From a virus: DNA of 47,233 nt. A program made the position numbers and the translations under genes. The stretch spans positions 1-47,233 of the IMG/VR virus record IMGVR_UViG_3300036846_000382. One strand, given 5' to 3'. Numbering within the stretch: position 1 is the first letter of the stretch; each line of letters begins with the position of its first letter. Below are positions 23,452 through 32,635 of the stretch, piece by piece. The notes under the pieces were generated by a model, which saw only the letters and a program-made list of their open reading frames with translations, ran no database searches and was not told the origin of the DNA.

Positions 23452-24563
23452 GCTGCCGTGAAGGTCCCCAAGATTGGCAGCGCACCGGCGGGGGCCTGTA
23501 GCGCGTCGGAGGGCACGATCATCACAAAATGGTTGATGCCCGGCACTTCAAGCACGGCTTCGTAAAGATCGGACGGCCAGACGACGCCGCCGACCTCGCC
23601 GATTATCAGGAATGCATCGTTGAGCGCGGCGCTGATCGAGTTCCGCATCTCCTCAGTATCGGGGTCGAGAGCTTCGAGCGTAATGTCAACCGGAAACGGC
23701 ACCGGCGCGGCGACATAGACCAGCGAGGTCACGGGCGATACCGGATAGATGTGATCCGCGACGAGCAGTTGATCGCCGGTCGCGGTCGGCCCGCCCCGCG
23801 TCTCCTCAGTTGCCACACCGTCACTGCCCTGCGGGAAGCCGCCATGCGCCGCCTGGGTATCGTCGAACATGGGAAACACGGTCACCGAGCCGGGACCATA
23901 AGCGGAGCCGGCGACCCAGGCGCGGGTGCAGCCGGGGACCTCGCGCGCCCACTCGATGTAATCCGCCTCCGCGCCGCCCTGCGGCGGTTCGCGGTACTTG
24001 AACAGCATCCGGGTCCGGAGCGATTCGTTCGTCTCCTGATCCGCGCCGCCGGTGCAGGGGCCGACAATGACGCCGCCCGAGTTGATGCCGGGAACCGGCT
24101 GAGAAATCGAAATCAAGGTGCCGTCATCGCAGTTGGTGTATGCGCCGAGCACGGTCGCGATGATCGGCACGGTGACATTGCCGGCCCCGTCAACGATGCC
24201 GTCGGCCGTCGCCTGATACGGGGTCCCGTCGTCGCGGGAAAGTGCCGTCCCGAGCGGAAGGACGAGGCCAATGTTTCCCGTGAAACTTGCCGCGCCGGTG
24301 GCCGCGGTCGCCTCCTCGGGATAGATGCCGATCAGCGCCGCCCAGGCATAGAGGTATTCGTCCTGCGCGGTGAACGGGACGCCCATGCGGGCGATCCAAT
24401 CTGCATAGCCGTAGACCAGATAAGCGAGGCCGGCCATGCACCACGCCAGGACGCGCAGCACCGCATTGCGCAGTAGGCCGGTCAGGCCCGGCACGCCTGA
24501 GGTCGTAATGTCCTCGATGGCTTGGTTGCGAAGCGCGGTCAGGGTCGGGCGGGCGAACGGCAT
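23448..24563 (-). CDS. Baseplate J-like protein (Mu gp47 type)
   Basis: 371 aa. Baseplate J fold: PTLTALRNQAIEDI at the start, YLYAWAALIGIYPEEATAATG, then GGADQETNESLRTRML and EADYIEWAREVPGCTRAWV in the centre. It forms the baseplate wedge. Overlaps the next gene by ATGA. Confidence 0.93.
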   Translation of the reverse strand: MPFARPTLTALRNQAIEDITTSGVPGLTGLLRNAVLRVLAWCMAGLAYLVYGYADWIARMGVPFTAQDEYLYAWAALIGIYPEEATAATGAASFTGNIGLVLPLGTALSRDDGTPYQATADGIVDGAGNVTVPIIATVLGAYTNCDDGTLISISQPVPGINSGGVIVGPCTGGADQETNESLRTRMLFKYREPPQGGAEADYIEWAREVPGCTRAWVAGSAYGPGSVTVFPMFDDTQAAHGGFPQGSDGVATEETRGGPTATGDQLLVADHIYPVSPVTSLVYVAAPVPFPVDITLEALDPDTEEMRNSISAALNDAFLIIGEVGGVVWPSDLYEAVLEVPGINHFVMIVPSDALQAPAGALPILGTFTAA

Positions 24564-24566
24564 CGG

Positions 24567-25115
24567 TCAGACCCCAAAAGGCTGCGGGAAGTAGACCGGC
24601 GAATTGACGACGGCGAGCTGATCCCACGCCCAGCCGAACATGAAGCGGGTCTGCGCGCCGTTGGGCCGGGTGATCGCGACTGCGATGCCGATCATCGTTG
24701 ACGACAGCCAGCGGGTGTTGACCATCAGCGCGCTCGCAACGCCGTCATCGACGAGCCATTGCAGCGCGTCCTCGGCATAGCGTTGAGCGAGGCCGAGCGT
24801 TGCCCTGGTTTTCTTCGCGCGTTCGAGTTGCCAGAGGCTCGAACCGAGCGGCTGATCCGAATAGTAGTCGGCCCACCAGCCGCGCCGGTCGGTCGTGCCA
24901 TCGGTCGGCGTGAAATCCGGCGTGGCGAGCTTGTCGGTGAACAGACTCACGAGACAGGCCGTTTCGAGGTCCTGCCCGGTTTCGAGGTCGCCCTCGGCCA
25001 GACCCCAATCGCCGAGGGTCAGCCTGTTGTCCCAGATGATGCGGATATCACCGCCGGTGCCGCCTTCCGGCAGCGGTCCCTCGGCAACCGGCGGATCCTC
25101 GATCCAACCGGTCAT
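24567..25115 (-). CDS. Baseplate protein gp46 (GpW/gp25 type)
   Basis: Start chosen at ATG 25115 (ATGA overlap with the spike gene); 182 aa. GP46 family features: [56 protein letters not shown], then [14 protein letters not shown]. It is a wedge protein that attaches to the hub. A longer in-frame start lies within the upstream gene's end. Confidence 0.9.
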   Translation of the reverse strand: MTGWIEDPPVAEGPLPEGGTGGDIRIIWDNRLTLGDWGLAEGDLETGQDLETACLVSLFTDKLATPDFTPTDGTTDRRGWWADYYSDQPLGSSLWQLERAKKTRATLGLAQRYAEDALQWLVDDGVASALMVNTRWLSSTMIGIAVAITRPNGAQTRFMFGWAWDQLAVVNSPVYFPQPFGV

Positions 25116-27088
25116 CGTTGCGTCTCTCGCAACGCCGCGACTTCGTCGGATAACGCGCGAACCCGCGCGTCTAATTCTTTCAGCGCATTGATGCACGCGT
25201 AAATCGCGCGGCCAGGGTCAACGGTTTTGACTCGCATTTCCAGTTGTGTGCTGTCGCCGCGCAAATCGGCCTCGCCGACCAACTCGGGCATCACTTGCTC
25301 AACATCTTGAGCAATCAAGCCGTACTGCAATTGTCCGCCCATATCGCCGATGAGATCATCCCGATAGTGAAAAGACACTGGCTCCAGTTTCGTGATATCG
25401 GCGAGGCCGCGCGTGTAGGGCACAATCGTGTCTTCTCGTTTGATCCGAATATCGGACAACGAACCCCAGGTGCCATTTGTGTTGTAGCAATTTCCCGCCG
25501 TGTCGATCTGAAAGCGGTTCGCGCCGGCGCTGTTGTCAAAGATGATGTAAGCGAGCGAGGAGCCGATGATCCCGACCTTCCAGTTGCGCTGGCTGATGAC
25601 GCTGTAATTCACAAAATTATCGCCACCGGCTGGCGAGTTGGCGTTGAAGGTATTGCCGCCCGCAGCATTAGCCGTGACCGTGCCGCTTGACGTAAAAGTG
25701 CCGGTATTGGTTGTGCCGCTGACCGTCAACGCTCCCGTGACGGTGCCGCCGGTCAGTGGCAAGCCGCCCAAATTGGACAGCGCATTGGCAGCTGTCGTGG
25801 CATTGGTGCCGCCGTTAGCGACGGCGACCGGGATTGCCAACCCAATCGTGCCGGAGCCGGTAATCGTCCCGCCGGTGAGCCCGGTGCCGGCGGTGATGCT
25901 GGTGACGGTGCCGACGCCTCCAGCCGAGCCGCTCGATGCCGCCGTTAATCGTCCCTGCGCATCGACCGTAATCGAGGCCAGCGTGTAGTTGCCGGGCGCA
26001 ACCGCGGTATTAGCAAGGTTGAGCGTTGACGGTGACGTGCCGGTATTCAGATTCAGCTCGGTGCCGACTTGCCAGTTTGGCCCCTGTGGTCCGGTGGCTC
26101 CGGTTGCGCCTTGCGGTCCCTGCGGTCCCGTCGCGCCGGTTGGGCCGGCTGGCCCCGGTACAGTGCTATCGGCTCCCTTTGGTCCTTGCGGTCCGGTGGC
26201 TCCGGTCGGTCCGGTCGGTCCGGTCGGGCCGGGATTACCGATTGGGCCTTGAGCGCCGGTTGCTCCGGTGTTGCCCTGCGGCCCGATTGGACCCTGCGGC
26301 CCGATCATCGAGGTGCCGGGCGCCGGCCAAGTCGATGAGCCTTTCGGCCCATAGATACTCTCGACGACGGTATCGATGTAGAAATCGCCGCTTACCCCAA
26401 TCGCTCCGGTCGGCGAGCCGGTGCCGTGCAGCACCGTGTTGCCGTTAGTGCCGGCGGGTCCGGTTGGGCCGGCTGGCCCGGCTGGCCCAGCGGGTCCCGG
26501 CGGCCCGGCGGGTCCCGGCGGCCCGGCGGTTCCGCCACCTCCGGTGATCGGGTTGCCGTTCTGAAAGAAGCCGCCAGAGGCATCAATTTTGCCATTGGCC
26601 TTGACGTCGCCGGTATGCGTCGTGTTCGGCGTATCGAGCGTGACGCTATCGCTACCCTTGACCGTCGCGGCCTTGGTGTTGAGCGCTAGCGAGTCGTCGC
26701 CATTCCAGGCCCCTTGCTTGGTGCTCAGCGTCATCTTGCGGTCGCGGGCGAGCTGCACATGATCGCCCTCGTCGGTATAGAGCTGCACCTCGCCCGGTTT
26801 TTGGTTCTTTGGTCTATAGCGTTGGTCATTGTGCGCGACGATAACCGGGTTCGAGCGTTGCCCCGTGACAAACAGCGCCGAGGCGTCCGAGCCGTCGAGC
26901 GGGCGCATCGCGTAGCCGTATTGCTGGAGGAACGGCACGTCGTCGATGATCTCGGGCGTGCTGTGGACCTGAAGCTGCGCCTTCAGCACCGTGCCGCTGT
27001 CGTCGGTCGTCAGGATGTAGGTCGGCGCGTGCTGCATCAGCGTCCGCCGATAAAGCCGGTCGGTCTGATACTGGGTCGGCTGCGCCAT
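25112..27088 (-). CDS. gp45-type baseplate spike fused to collagen-like repeats and S74 domain
   Basis: 658 aa, more than three times a typical Mu gp45. Residues 1-175 are the gp45 spike domain ([52 protein letters not shown]). Two collagen-like Gly-X-Y blocks follow (about 187-215 and 263-337) around a short folded insert. Then a beta-rich fibre shaft (340-530) and a C-terminal S74 domain with Ser545 and Lys550, [15 protein letters not shown] and a coiled-coil end. One chain therefore seems to provide both spike and fibre. The S74 part is paralogous to that of 21450-22769. Not a simple in-frame read error: the frame is continuous and coupled at both ends. Confidence 0.9.
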   Translation of the reverse strand: MAQPTQYQTDRLYRRTLMQHAPTYILTTDDSGTVLKAQLQVHSTPEIIDDVPFLQQYGYAMRPLDGSDASALFVTGQRSNPVIVAHNDQRYRPKNQKPGEVQLYTDEGDHVQLARDRKMTLSTKQGAWNGDDSLALNTKAATVKGSDSVTLDTPNTTHTGDVKANGKIDASGGFFQNGNPITGGGGTAGPPGPAGPPGPAGPAGPAGPTGPAGTNGNTVLHGTGSPTGAIGVSGDFYIDTVVESIYGPKGSSTWPAPGTSMIGPQGPIGPQGNTGATGAQGPIGNPGPTGPTGPTGATGPQGPKGADSTVPGPAGPTGATGPQGPQGATGATGPQGPNWQVGTELNLNTGTSPSTLNLANTAVAPGNYTLASITVDAQGRLTAASSGSAGGVGTVTSITAGTGLTGGTITGSGTIGLAIPVAVANGGTNATTAANALSNLGGLPLTGGTVTGALTVSGTTNTGTFTSSGTVTANAAGGNTFNANSPAGGDNFVNYSVISQRNWKVGIIGSSLAYIIFDNSAGANRFQIDTAGNCYNTNGTWGSLSDIRIKREDTIVPYTRGLADITKLEPVSFHYRDDLIGDMGGQLQYGLIAQDVEQVMPELVGEADLRGDSTQLEMRVKTVDPGRAIYACINALKELDARVRALSDEVAALRETQR

Positions 27089-28230
27089 CAGGTGCCGCCC
27101 TTGCTGACGATCTGCTCGGTCGTCGGCTGCTGCTGCTGACGCTGCGCGGCGTTGTACTGCTCAACGTCCGAGACGCCGACCGGCATCGGCTGGAAGGGTG
27201 CCGGCTCGGGCTGGAAGGCGCTCGCCGGCATCAGCAGCACAATCGCGTGCTCGCCATCCAGGCCGCGCGTGTAGGTCACGCTGGCGATAGTGAGGTTGCC
27301 GCGCGCCGCCTTGACCGCCGGCAGCTCGACAGCTGCCTGATGGTTTGGTGCCCAGAGCTTGCCGGCGCTGTCGCGCCAGCTATCGCAGGTCACGGTGATA
27401 CCAATCGAGCGGCCCGCCCGCCGGTTCGCTTCCCACTGGACGCGATCCTTGACCAGTGTCTTGCCCATGTCGGTCTGCTCGGAAATCAGGATGTGCCGGC
27501 GGAAGCGGGGAACCGCCCCGTCGGTTGCAATCTCGCCGCGCGCCGGCGGCTTGCCGGTCGTGTCGCCAAAAATCTGGGTCGAGATCAAAAACCCTTCGTA
27601 TTCGGAAAACCGCTGATCCATCGTCAGGTTGGTTTCGGCGACCTCGACATTGACCCCTTGCATAAAGCCGCTCGCCATTTTCTCCGTACCGGCCTGCGCC
27701 AGCATCAGCGAGCCGTCGGGCATGTCGTAGGCGATCATCTGCGAGTAGCGGGTCATCCGGTCGATGATTTCCCACGGCGTCTCGCCGGGCGCGATATTGA
27801 ATTGCCGGAGCTGCTTTCCCTCGCCGGCAAGCGATTTGACCTCGACGCCGTAGGGCGCCGCGAGCTGCTTGGCGATCTGAAGCGTGGTCGCGCTCTTGAT
27901 CTGGTAGCTCGGCTGATCCTTGCTTCCGACAAAGGCCGAGCAGTCGACGAGATCCTGCGATTTGCTGCGGCCGGTAATCCTGACCGTGTGGTCGCCGGCG
28001 TTGAGCGCGGCCTCGTAACGGTCGATGTAACCGGTCATGACCAGCTCGCCGCCGACCAGCACTTGGCAGGGATCGCCCGGCTTGATCGCGATGTCGCCGC
28101 CCTTCGGATAAGTCTCGGTGACCTGCACGCTGAAGGTCGCGGGGATCGAGCCGAGCGCGCGCGTCACCACGACCTGTTGCCAGCCTTCCCAATCCTTGCC
28201 GGCGACCCGCAGCGTCAGCTTCTCGGTCAT
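27088..28230 (-). CDS. Baseplate hub protein (Mu gp44-like)
   Basis: 380 aa. Late-control gpD/Mu gp44-type hub: [68 protein letters not shown], and a C-terminal Pro/Gln-rich tail. It forms the trimeric hub on which the spike sits. Overlaps the spike gene by its start. Confidence 0.88.
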   Translation of the reverse strand: MTEKLTLRVAGKDWEGWQQVVVTRALGSIPATFSVQVTETYPKGGDIAIKPGDPCQVLVGGELVMTGYIDRYEAALNAGDHTVRITGRSKSQDLVDCSAFVGSKDQPSYQIKSATTLQIAKQLAAPYGVEVKSLAGEGKQLRQFNIAPGETPWEIIDRMTRYSQMIAYDMPDGSLMLAQAGTEKMASGFMQGVNVEVAETNLTMDQRFSEYEGFLISTQIFGDTTGKPPARGEIATDGAVPRFRRHILISEQTDMGKTLVKDRVQWEANRRAGRSIGITVTCDSWRDSAGKLWAPNHQAAVELPAVKAARGNLTIASVTYTRGLDGEHAIVLLMPASAFQPEPAPFQPMPVGVSDVEQYNAAQRQQQQPTTEQIVSKGGT

Positions 28231-28814
28231 TGCGACAGCGCGGCAAAGTCGAGCGGCAAGAACATCGGATGCGCCGGTGCCGCCGAGGCGACGATTTCCG
28301 GCTCGCGGCTAGTGTCCTGATAGAGGGTCCAGGCTGCGGTCACGGACGGCATTGAAACCTGGGTTTCGACCTCGACCAGAACCGCGAGGGTCGCGCCCTT
28401 CGATGCCAAGTCCAGCGCGACCGCCCATTTCAGCGTCCGCAGCGCCAGAAAGGTTTCATCGAGGCCGGCATCGGCAACGCGGGTCGCTTCGTCGTCGAGG
28501 ACGCCGCACACCAAGAGGCGAACCGATTGCGCATCCTGATAGCTGATCGGCTGATAGATAGCGGTGGCGCGGCCCAACGCGGCGCAGGCGGCGGCGCGCA
28601 GGTTCGAGCTGAAGGCGCTCGCCGCCACCTCGGCGGTGTCATGCAGTGGGCCGGAGCCGGGGATGCCCGGCGGCATCCAGCGGGCCAGCGGGATCAGCAG
28701 CCGGATCGCTTCCGCCGGATCATTGGTCGAGTCCATCAGCGCCTGCGCGAGGGTCGCGGAGGCCTCGGCGAAGGCATCGACGCTGGCGAGGATATCGGCG
28801 ACGAGATGAGCCAT
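28227..28814 (-). CDS. Tail protein, C-terminal half of split circularisation protein
   Basis: 195 aa, all helical and Ala-rich, beginning in a TGATG overlap with the DNA_circ_N gene and ending in an ATGA overlap with the hub gene. In Mu one gene (N, 491 aa) covers the same interval; here 269 + 195 residues make up 464. This suggests the protein is the separated C-terminal part rather than an unrelated gene. Contains RTLKWAVALDLASKGATLAV, resembling DNA circularisation C-terminal regions. Confidence 0.65.
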   Translation of the reverse strand: MAHLVADILASVDAFAEASATLAQALMDSTNDPAEAIRLLIPLARWMPPGIPGSGPLHDTAEVAASAFSSNLRAAACAALGRATAIYQPISYQDAQSVRLLVCGVLDDEATRVADAGLDETFLALRTLKWAVALDLASKGATLAVLVEVETQVSMPSVTAAWTLYQDTSREPEIVASAAPAHPMFLPLDFAALSQ

Positions 28815-29623
28815 CAGAACCGGGTCGAGGCCTCGGTCTCCAGCAAGGCCGAAGCGTCGAGGACCGCTTGCCGGGTCGTTATGCTGGCGCCGAGCGCCGA
28901 CGTCACGGTCGAGCCTGTCGATTGAAGGGTTGACCGGCTCCCCATCGAATAGCGCCCATAAAACCCGCCGAGGCCAGTGACCGCCGAGATCGAGCGGACG
29001 GGATCGTTCACGGCGTCAATTGCCAGCTTCGTATAACCGGAAATACTGCTGGTGACCTGTTGAGGGATCGCCGAGAGACTGCCGAGCTGCAAACCGAGAT
29101 CGGAACGGGAGGCATCATCGAGCGCATCGGCGGAGGCCCGCACATTGTCGCCGGTGGCGAGGAGCGCGGTCGGGAAGGTGAGATCGCCGGCAGCGATGAA
29201 AGCAAAATTGATCTCGACGACCCGCCCGCGCTCAGTCCGCTCGCCAAAGCGGGCGTCGAGCAGCACGCACTCGACCGAGCCGAAGGTCGGGTGAACGAGG
29301 GTTCCTTTCCCCACTTGCTCGCAGGCTTGCACCATCGCGTTGCGCTGCTGATAGACATCATCGCCGACGAGAAAGGCGGTGAACACGAAGCGGCGCGGTA
29401 ATCGCCCGAGGTCCTCCGCCCAAACCGTATCGCGATAGGGATATTCGTGCAGCGCGATCCGCCTCCCGGTGATCGTCTGATCGGCCTCGGTGACAAACGA
29501 CTTGCCGCGCCACGATCCCGGCTGGAGCTGTTCAAACCACAGCCCGCCATTCCACGACCTGCCGCTCGTATCGGCGCGGAGCCAATTACCGGCTGTCTGC
29601 GCGATAGAGCCGATGTCGGACAT
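28814..29623 (-). CDS. DNA circularisation protein N-terminal domain (Mu gpN type)
   Basis: 269 aa. The DNA_circ_N signature is present: SWRGKSFVTEADQTITGRRI, HEYPYRDTVWAEDLGRLPR, AFLVGDDVYQQRNAM, and VHPTFGSVECVLLDA, with EINFAFIAAGD. A tail component in Mu-like phages, despite its name. See the following gene for the C-terminal half. Confidence 0.88.
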   Translation of the reverse strand: MSDIGSIAQTAGNWLRADTSGRSWNGGLWFEQLQPGSWRGKSFVTEADQTITGRRIALHEYPYRDTVWAEDLGRLPRRFVFTAFLVGDDVYQQRNAMVQACEQVGKGTLVHPTFGSVECVLLDARFGERTERGRVVEINFAFIAAGDLTFPTALLATGDNVRASADALDDASRSDLGLQLGSLSAIPQQVTSSISGYTKLAIDAVNDPVRSISAVTGLGGFYGRYSMGSRSTLQSTGSTVTSALGASITTRQAVLDASALLETEASTRF

Positions 29624-31779
29624 CAGACCGCGGTCAGCTCCTGTTGTTCGACGCGAACCGGCGCGACGGTGACGTCGCCGGAGCCGCGCGCCGTCGTCGA
29701 GGTATTTGGCGGCGGGTTGCGGTGCGTCACGGTCACGTTGACATTCCCCGAGGCCCCCGGTGCGCCGGGTGCGCCCTCGACTTGAACCGGCGGGCCTTGC
29801 GCGGTGGGTGCCTGGGCGGCGGGTGCCTGCGCGGCGGGTGCCTGCGCGGCGGGTGCCTGCGCGGCGGGCGTGTTGAACAAAGCAGCCTCCTCGCGGCGCC
29901 GTTTAACAAGCGGCGCAAAAGGCTGTCCGCGAACTGTAGCGATCCCATGTTCCAGGGATGAGGCAATTCCGGCTGTGTTCCCGGTCTGCACATTTTCGGC
30001 GAGGCCGCGCGGCAAGCGTCCGGTGTTGTAGTAATAGGACATGACCGCTTCTTTTTGATTGGCGTTCAGACCGTCCCAGCCGGGTACTCGTTTGCTGACT
30101 TGCTGCTCGCGCACCTGGTAGTCGGCGTTAAATAGATCGTTCGCCTGTTCCTTTGTGATTTTGCCAATCGGGATCTGCGCTCCGCTCGCGCCGCTAGCAA
30201 ATCCCTGGCGCTTTTCCGCCTCGGTGAAGTCGTGCCCGTACCCGATAGCCTGATGCCCGACATCCGAATAAGGATGCAGCACCAGCCCTTCCTGCTTCCG
30301 CAGAAATTGATGGTCTCCAGGCGCGCCGGCGGGCGCGGCAGTCGCGGGCGCGGCAGTCGCGGGCGCGGCAGTCGCGGGCGCGGCTGCTGGTCCCATCGGC
30401 GGCGCGGGCGCGGTTGGCGCAGCGGTCGGCGGCGTATAGCTCGCGGGTGTCGGACGCATCGCGGGCGCGGCGCTCTGCGGTAGCGGCGGCGCGGCTTGTC
30501 CGCCATAAGGCGCGAAGAACTCGCCCGTCGGGCGCATCGGGCCGGGAGCTGCTGCCGGCGGCTGTACGCCTGCCGGTGCTGGTGCGCCTGCCGGCGGCTC
30601 TGCTGGATGAACTCCGTAAGGCGCGGTTCCTGCCGGAGGTTCCGGGGCTTGCGCCGGGGCCTGCCAGTCTATGCCAAGACCCTGACGCAGCGCATCGCCT
30701 GCCCTACCGGGTAAGTGAAAGAACCAAGAGAAGGCGTCATGTGTCGCCTTGCCCGCCGCTTTCGCCGCCTCGTTAATCGAGTTGAGCGTGCCGGCGACCT
30801 TGTTGCCCCAATAGTCGAGCTGCTTCAAAAATTCGGTGATTTCTGCGAATCCGCCCTGCTCGCCCCACTCGCGGAAGCTGGTCGTCAGTTCCTTGACCTT
30901 GTCATTCATCTCCGGTTCATGCTTCCGGACAAAATCATTGAACGATTGGATGAGCGGGTTGAAGTCTTCCGCGATGGTCGCGCCAATCGTGTTGCCCAAA
31001 TGCTCGAAAGTGGTGCTCGTCTCGTTCAGCGACGTTCGCCATTGCCGCAGCGCGTCCAGTTGCTCCTTGCTCATCGGCGGGAATTTCGAGCGATAGGTTG
31101 CCACCCATTCTTCGACCGATTTGCCGGATTCTCGAACTTCATCCGACAGGTCGTTGAGGGCTTGACCGCCAATCGCAATCGCCGCCCGCGCTCGGTCGGT
31201 CGGGTCCTTGATCTGATCGAGCTTCGTCAGGAGTTCCGGCAGCGCATCGGTCCATTTCCGCATGCTGCCGTCAGTATTCCTAGCCGCAACGCCGAGCTTA
31301 TCTAGATAAACCGCCGCCTCGGTGTTGCGCCCGGTAAAGGCGTCCGCTAGACCCTGCTGAAGTCCCTTCGCGCCGGCAATTAGCTTATCAACACCAATGC
31401 CGGCCAGCCCTGCCGCGCCCTCCAGCTCCTGCAGCTTGTCGGTCGGCAAGCCGAGCTGATCGGCGGCGATCCCAAGCTGCTTTGCCCATTCGGCGGTCGA
31501 GCTTGCGAGCTTAACCATGCCGCCGATGGACGCGGCACCGATCAGCGTTTGCCAGCCGGGCAGCGCGCGCAGGATAGATGCGCCCGCACTGCCAGCAGAT
31601 TTCGCTATCGAGCCGAAACCGTCCGCGACGTGCTTGAGGCCCGACTGATTGACGAACTGCTGGGTCTGCCGCGCCATCCGGTCGAGCGGCTGGCGCAGCG
31701 ACTGAATGCGCTTGTTGATCGCCTCGATCTGCTTGGACGCATTATCGACGACGGAATAGGTGACGCTATAGCCGGCCAT
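29623..31779 (-). CDS. Tape-measure protein with internal lysozyme-like domain
   Basis: 718 aa. Helical tape-measure region about 1-360, then a Pro/Ala-rich spacer (365-490) with APATA repeats, then a GH24 lysozyme-like domain (about 488-640): RKQE497GLVLHPYSD506, YGHDFTE, NANQKEAVMSYYYNTG. T4-type lysozymes use E-D-T; E497 and D506 are kept, but the Thr before IGYGH is Ala511. The C-terminus has AAQAP repeats and a Pro-rich end. The muralytic domain would help cross peptidoglycan at injection. Lengths of the two repeat tracts reflect 15-bp DNA repeats. Confidence 0.88.
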   Translation of the reverse strand: MAGYSVTYSVVDNASKQIEAINKRIQSLRQPLDRMARQTQQFVNQSGLKHVADGFGSIAKSAGSAGASILRALPGWQTLIGAASIGGMVKLASSTAEWAKQLGIAADQLGLPTDKLQELEGAAGLAGIGVDKLIAGAKGLQQGLADAFTGRNTEAAVYLDKLGVAARNTDGSMRKWTDALPELLTKLDQIKDPTDRARAAIAIGGQALNDLSDEVRESGKSVEEWVATYRSKFPPMSKEQLDALRQWRTSLNETSTTFEHLGNTIGATIAEDFNPLIQSFNDFVRKHEPEMNDKVKELTTSFREWGEQGGFAEITEFLKQLDYWGNKVAGTLNSINEAAKAAGKATHDAFSWFFHLPGRAGDALRQGLGIDWQAPAQAPEPPAGTAPYGVHPAEPPAGAPAPAGVQPPAAAPGPMRPTGEFFAPYGGQAAPPLPQSAAPAMRPTPASYTPPTAAPTAPAPPMGPAAAPATAAPATAAPATAAPAGAPGDHQFLRKQEGLVLHPYSDVGHQAIGYGHDFTEAEKRQGFASGASGAQIPIGKITKEQANDLFNADYQVREQQVSKRVPGWDGLNANQKEAVMSYYYNTGRLPRGLAENVQTGNTAGIASSLEHGIATVRGQPFAPLVKRRREEAALFNTPAAQAPAAQAPAAQAPAAQAPTAQGPPVQVEGAPGAPGASGNVNVTVTHRNPPPNTSTTARGSGDVTVAPVRVEQQELTAV
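29801..29870 (-). repeat. 15-bp tandem repeat in tape-measure gene (3' tract)
   Basis: Unit GCGGCGGGTGCCTGC on the + strand, three perfect copies (29816-29860) with a degenerate copy on each side. Encodes AAQAP. In-frame copy changes would lengthen or shorten the tail of the protein. Confidence 0.85.
30331..30375 (-). repeat. 15-bp tandem repeat in tape-measure gene (linker)
   Basis: GGGCGCGGCAGTCGC, three perfect copies, partial fourth at 30376. Encodes the APATA repeats of the linker before the lysozyme-like domain. Confidence 0.85.
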
Positions 31780-32276
31780 CTATTCCTCGCGCGCCGCGCG
31801 GTCGCGGGCGTTTATGCGATTGGCCTGCTCGGTCCACCAGAGAAGCTGCGTACCCGTTAGTGACCAGCCGTCGTGCGGACCCCAGCCCCAGTAGCGGGTG
31901 AGGTCGGCGATCAGCTCTCGCCAGTTGCCGGGCCACCGCCGATGAAGCTGGATAAAAAATCGGCGGCCTCGCGGACTTGCGAGATGCGCATTCTCTCGAC
32001 AACCGCGCGTGGTGTTTTCGAGCCTTGGCTCACGAGGCTGATTTGGTACTTGCGGAGCGCGTGGACCGACATCGCGCCGGCCAGCTCGGCCTCGGCCCGC
32101 TCGACCATCTGAGCGGTCGGTTCCTCAAGGTGCAACGTCGAATAGGTCCGGTTGTTGACCTCGATGGGCGGGTCGATCTCAAGATCCATCGTACGCGGCT
32201 CATCGTCGTCATTGCCGCCAGTAGTTTCCTCGTCGAAGCCGTTGCCGGCGGCGAGTTGGTTATTGTTCGCTAACAT
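31780..32276 (-). CDS. Tail assembly chaperone, -1 frameshift extended form
   Basis: Predicted fusion made by a -1 shift at T-TTT-TTA (31953-31959 on the complement). Reading then continues in the -1 frame through NWRELIADLTRYWGWGPHDG, LLWWTEQANRI and DRAAREE to TAG at 31780, about 165 aa. The extension has the W/L-rich pattern of GT-type chaperone tails, and its stop abuts the tape-measure start, which is the standard arrangement. No start codon with a ribosome site opens that frame independently. Confidence 0.85.
31911..32276 (-). CDS. Tail assembly chaperone (Mu gp41-like)
   Basis: 121 aa unshifted form. Acidic start, DLEIDPPIEVNNRTYSTLHL, EPTAQMVERAEAELAG, ending DFLSSFIGGGPATGES. Matches Mu gp41/Phage_TAC_7 chaperones that coat the tape measure during tail assembly. 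Overlaps the tube gene by 17 nt. Confidence 0.9.
   Translation of the reverse strand: MLANNNQLAAGNGFDEETTGGNDDDEPRTMDLEIDPPIEVNNRTYSTLHLEEPTAQMVERAEAELAGAMSVHALRKYQISLVSQGSKTPRAVVERMRISQVREAADFLSSFIGGGPATGES
31953..31959 (-). promoter_or_regulatory. Slippery heptamer T-TTT-TTA
   Basis: On the coding strand the codons are GAT TTT TTA; the heptamer T TTT TTA is a canonical -1 slippery site. It lies about 14 codons before the zero-frame stop. Confidence 0.85.
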
Positions 32277-32625
32277 CGGTGCCCTCGAATCTCACGGCGA
32301 AGGTTCCCTCGGCGGCGTTGACTTCGAGCGCGGCAACATTCCACATTGAGCTGCCGCCGACGATCTTACCGTTCGCTAAGCTGACCAGAACTTCGACACA
32401 CCGCATGTCATTGAAGTCGCCGACGCTGATCGAGCCGCTGTCACGCAGGGTCGCCGCGATGTGGCCTTGCATCGGGACTTCCGAAAAGCCGTGAACACTG
32501 TCGAGGCCGACCAGGGTTTCCCGCTTCCACTTGCTCGGCGACCAGACGACATCGCTGACGACCATGTAAGCGCTACCGTCTATCGTCACGCCTGTAATAC
32601 CACCAAGACGCTCGCAGTTAGCCAT
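32260..32625 (-). CDS. Tail tube protein (Mu gp40 / Phage_tube_2)
   Basis: 121 aa, beta-rich: GGITGVTIDGSAYMV, DSVHGFSEVPMQGHIAAT, DFNDMRCVEVLVSLANGK. Matches the Mu-type tail tube subunit. Position between sheath and chaperone is as expected. Confidence 0.9.
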   Translation of the reverse strand: MANCERLGGITGVTIDGSAYMVVSDVVWSPSKWKRETLVGLDSVHGFSEVPMQGHIAATLRDSGSISVGDFNDMRCVEVLVSLANGKIVGGSSMWNVAALEVNAAEGTFAVRFEGTDVSEQ

Positions 32626-32635
32626 TGCCCACCTC

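Noticed and set aside
23529-24476. + strand open frame of 315 codons
   Set aside because: Antisense to baseplate J; no domain and His/Arg-rich composition.
27247-28320. + strand open frame of 357 codons
   Set aside because: Antisense to the hub protein; no domain. Long antisense frames are common in high-GC DNA.
31766-32002. - strand 78-codon frame in the chaperone-tape measure gap
   Set aside because: It is the +1 frame, basic and without family pattern; the -1 frame gives the Trp-rich tail expected for the frameshift product.
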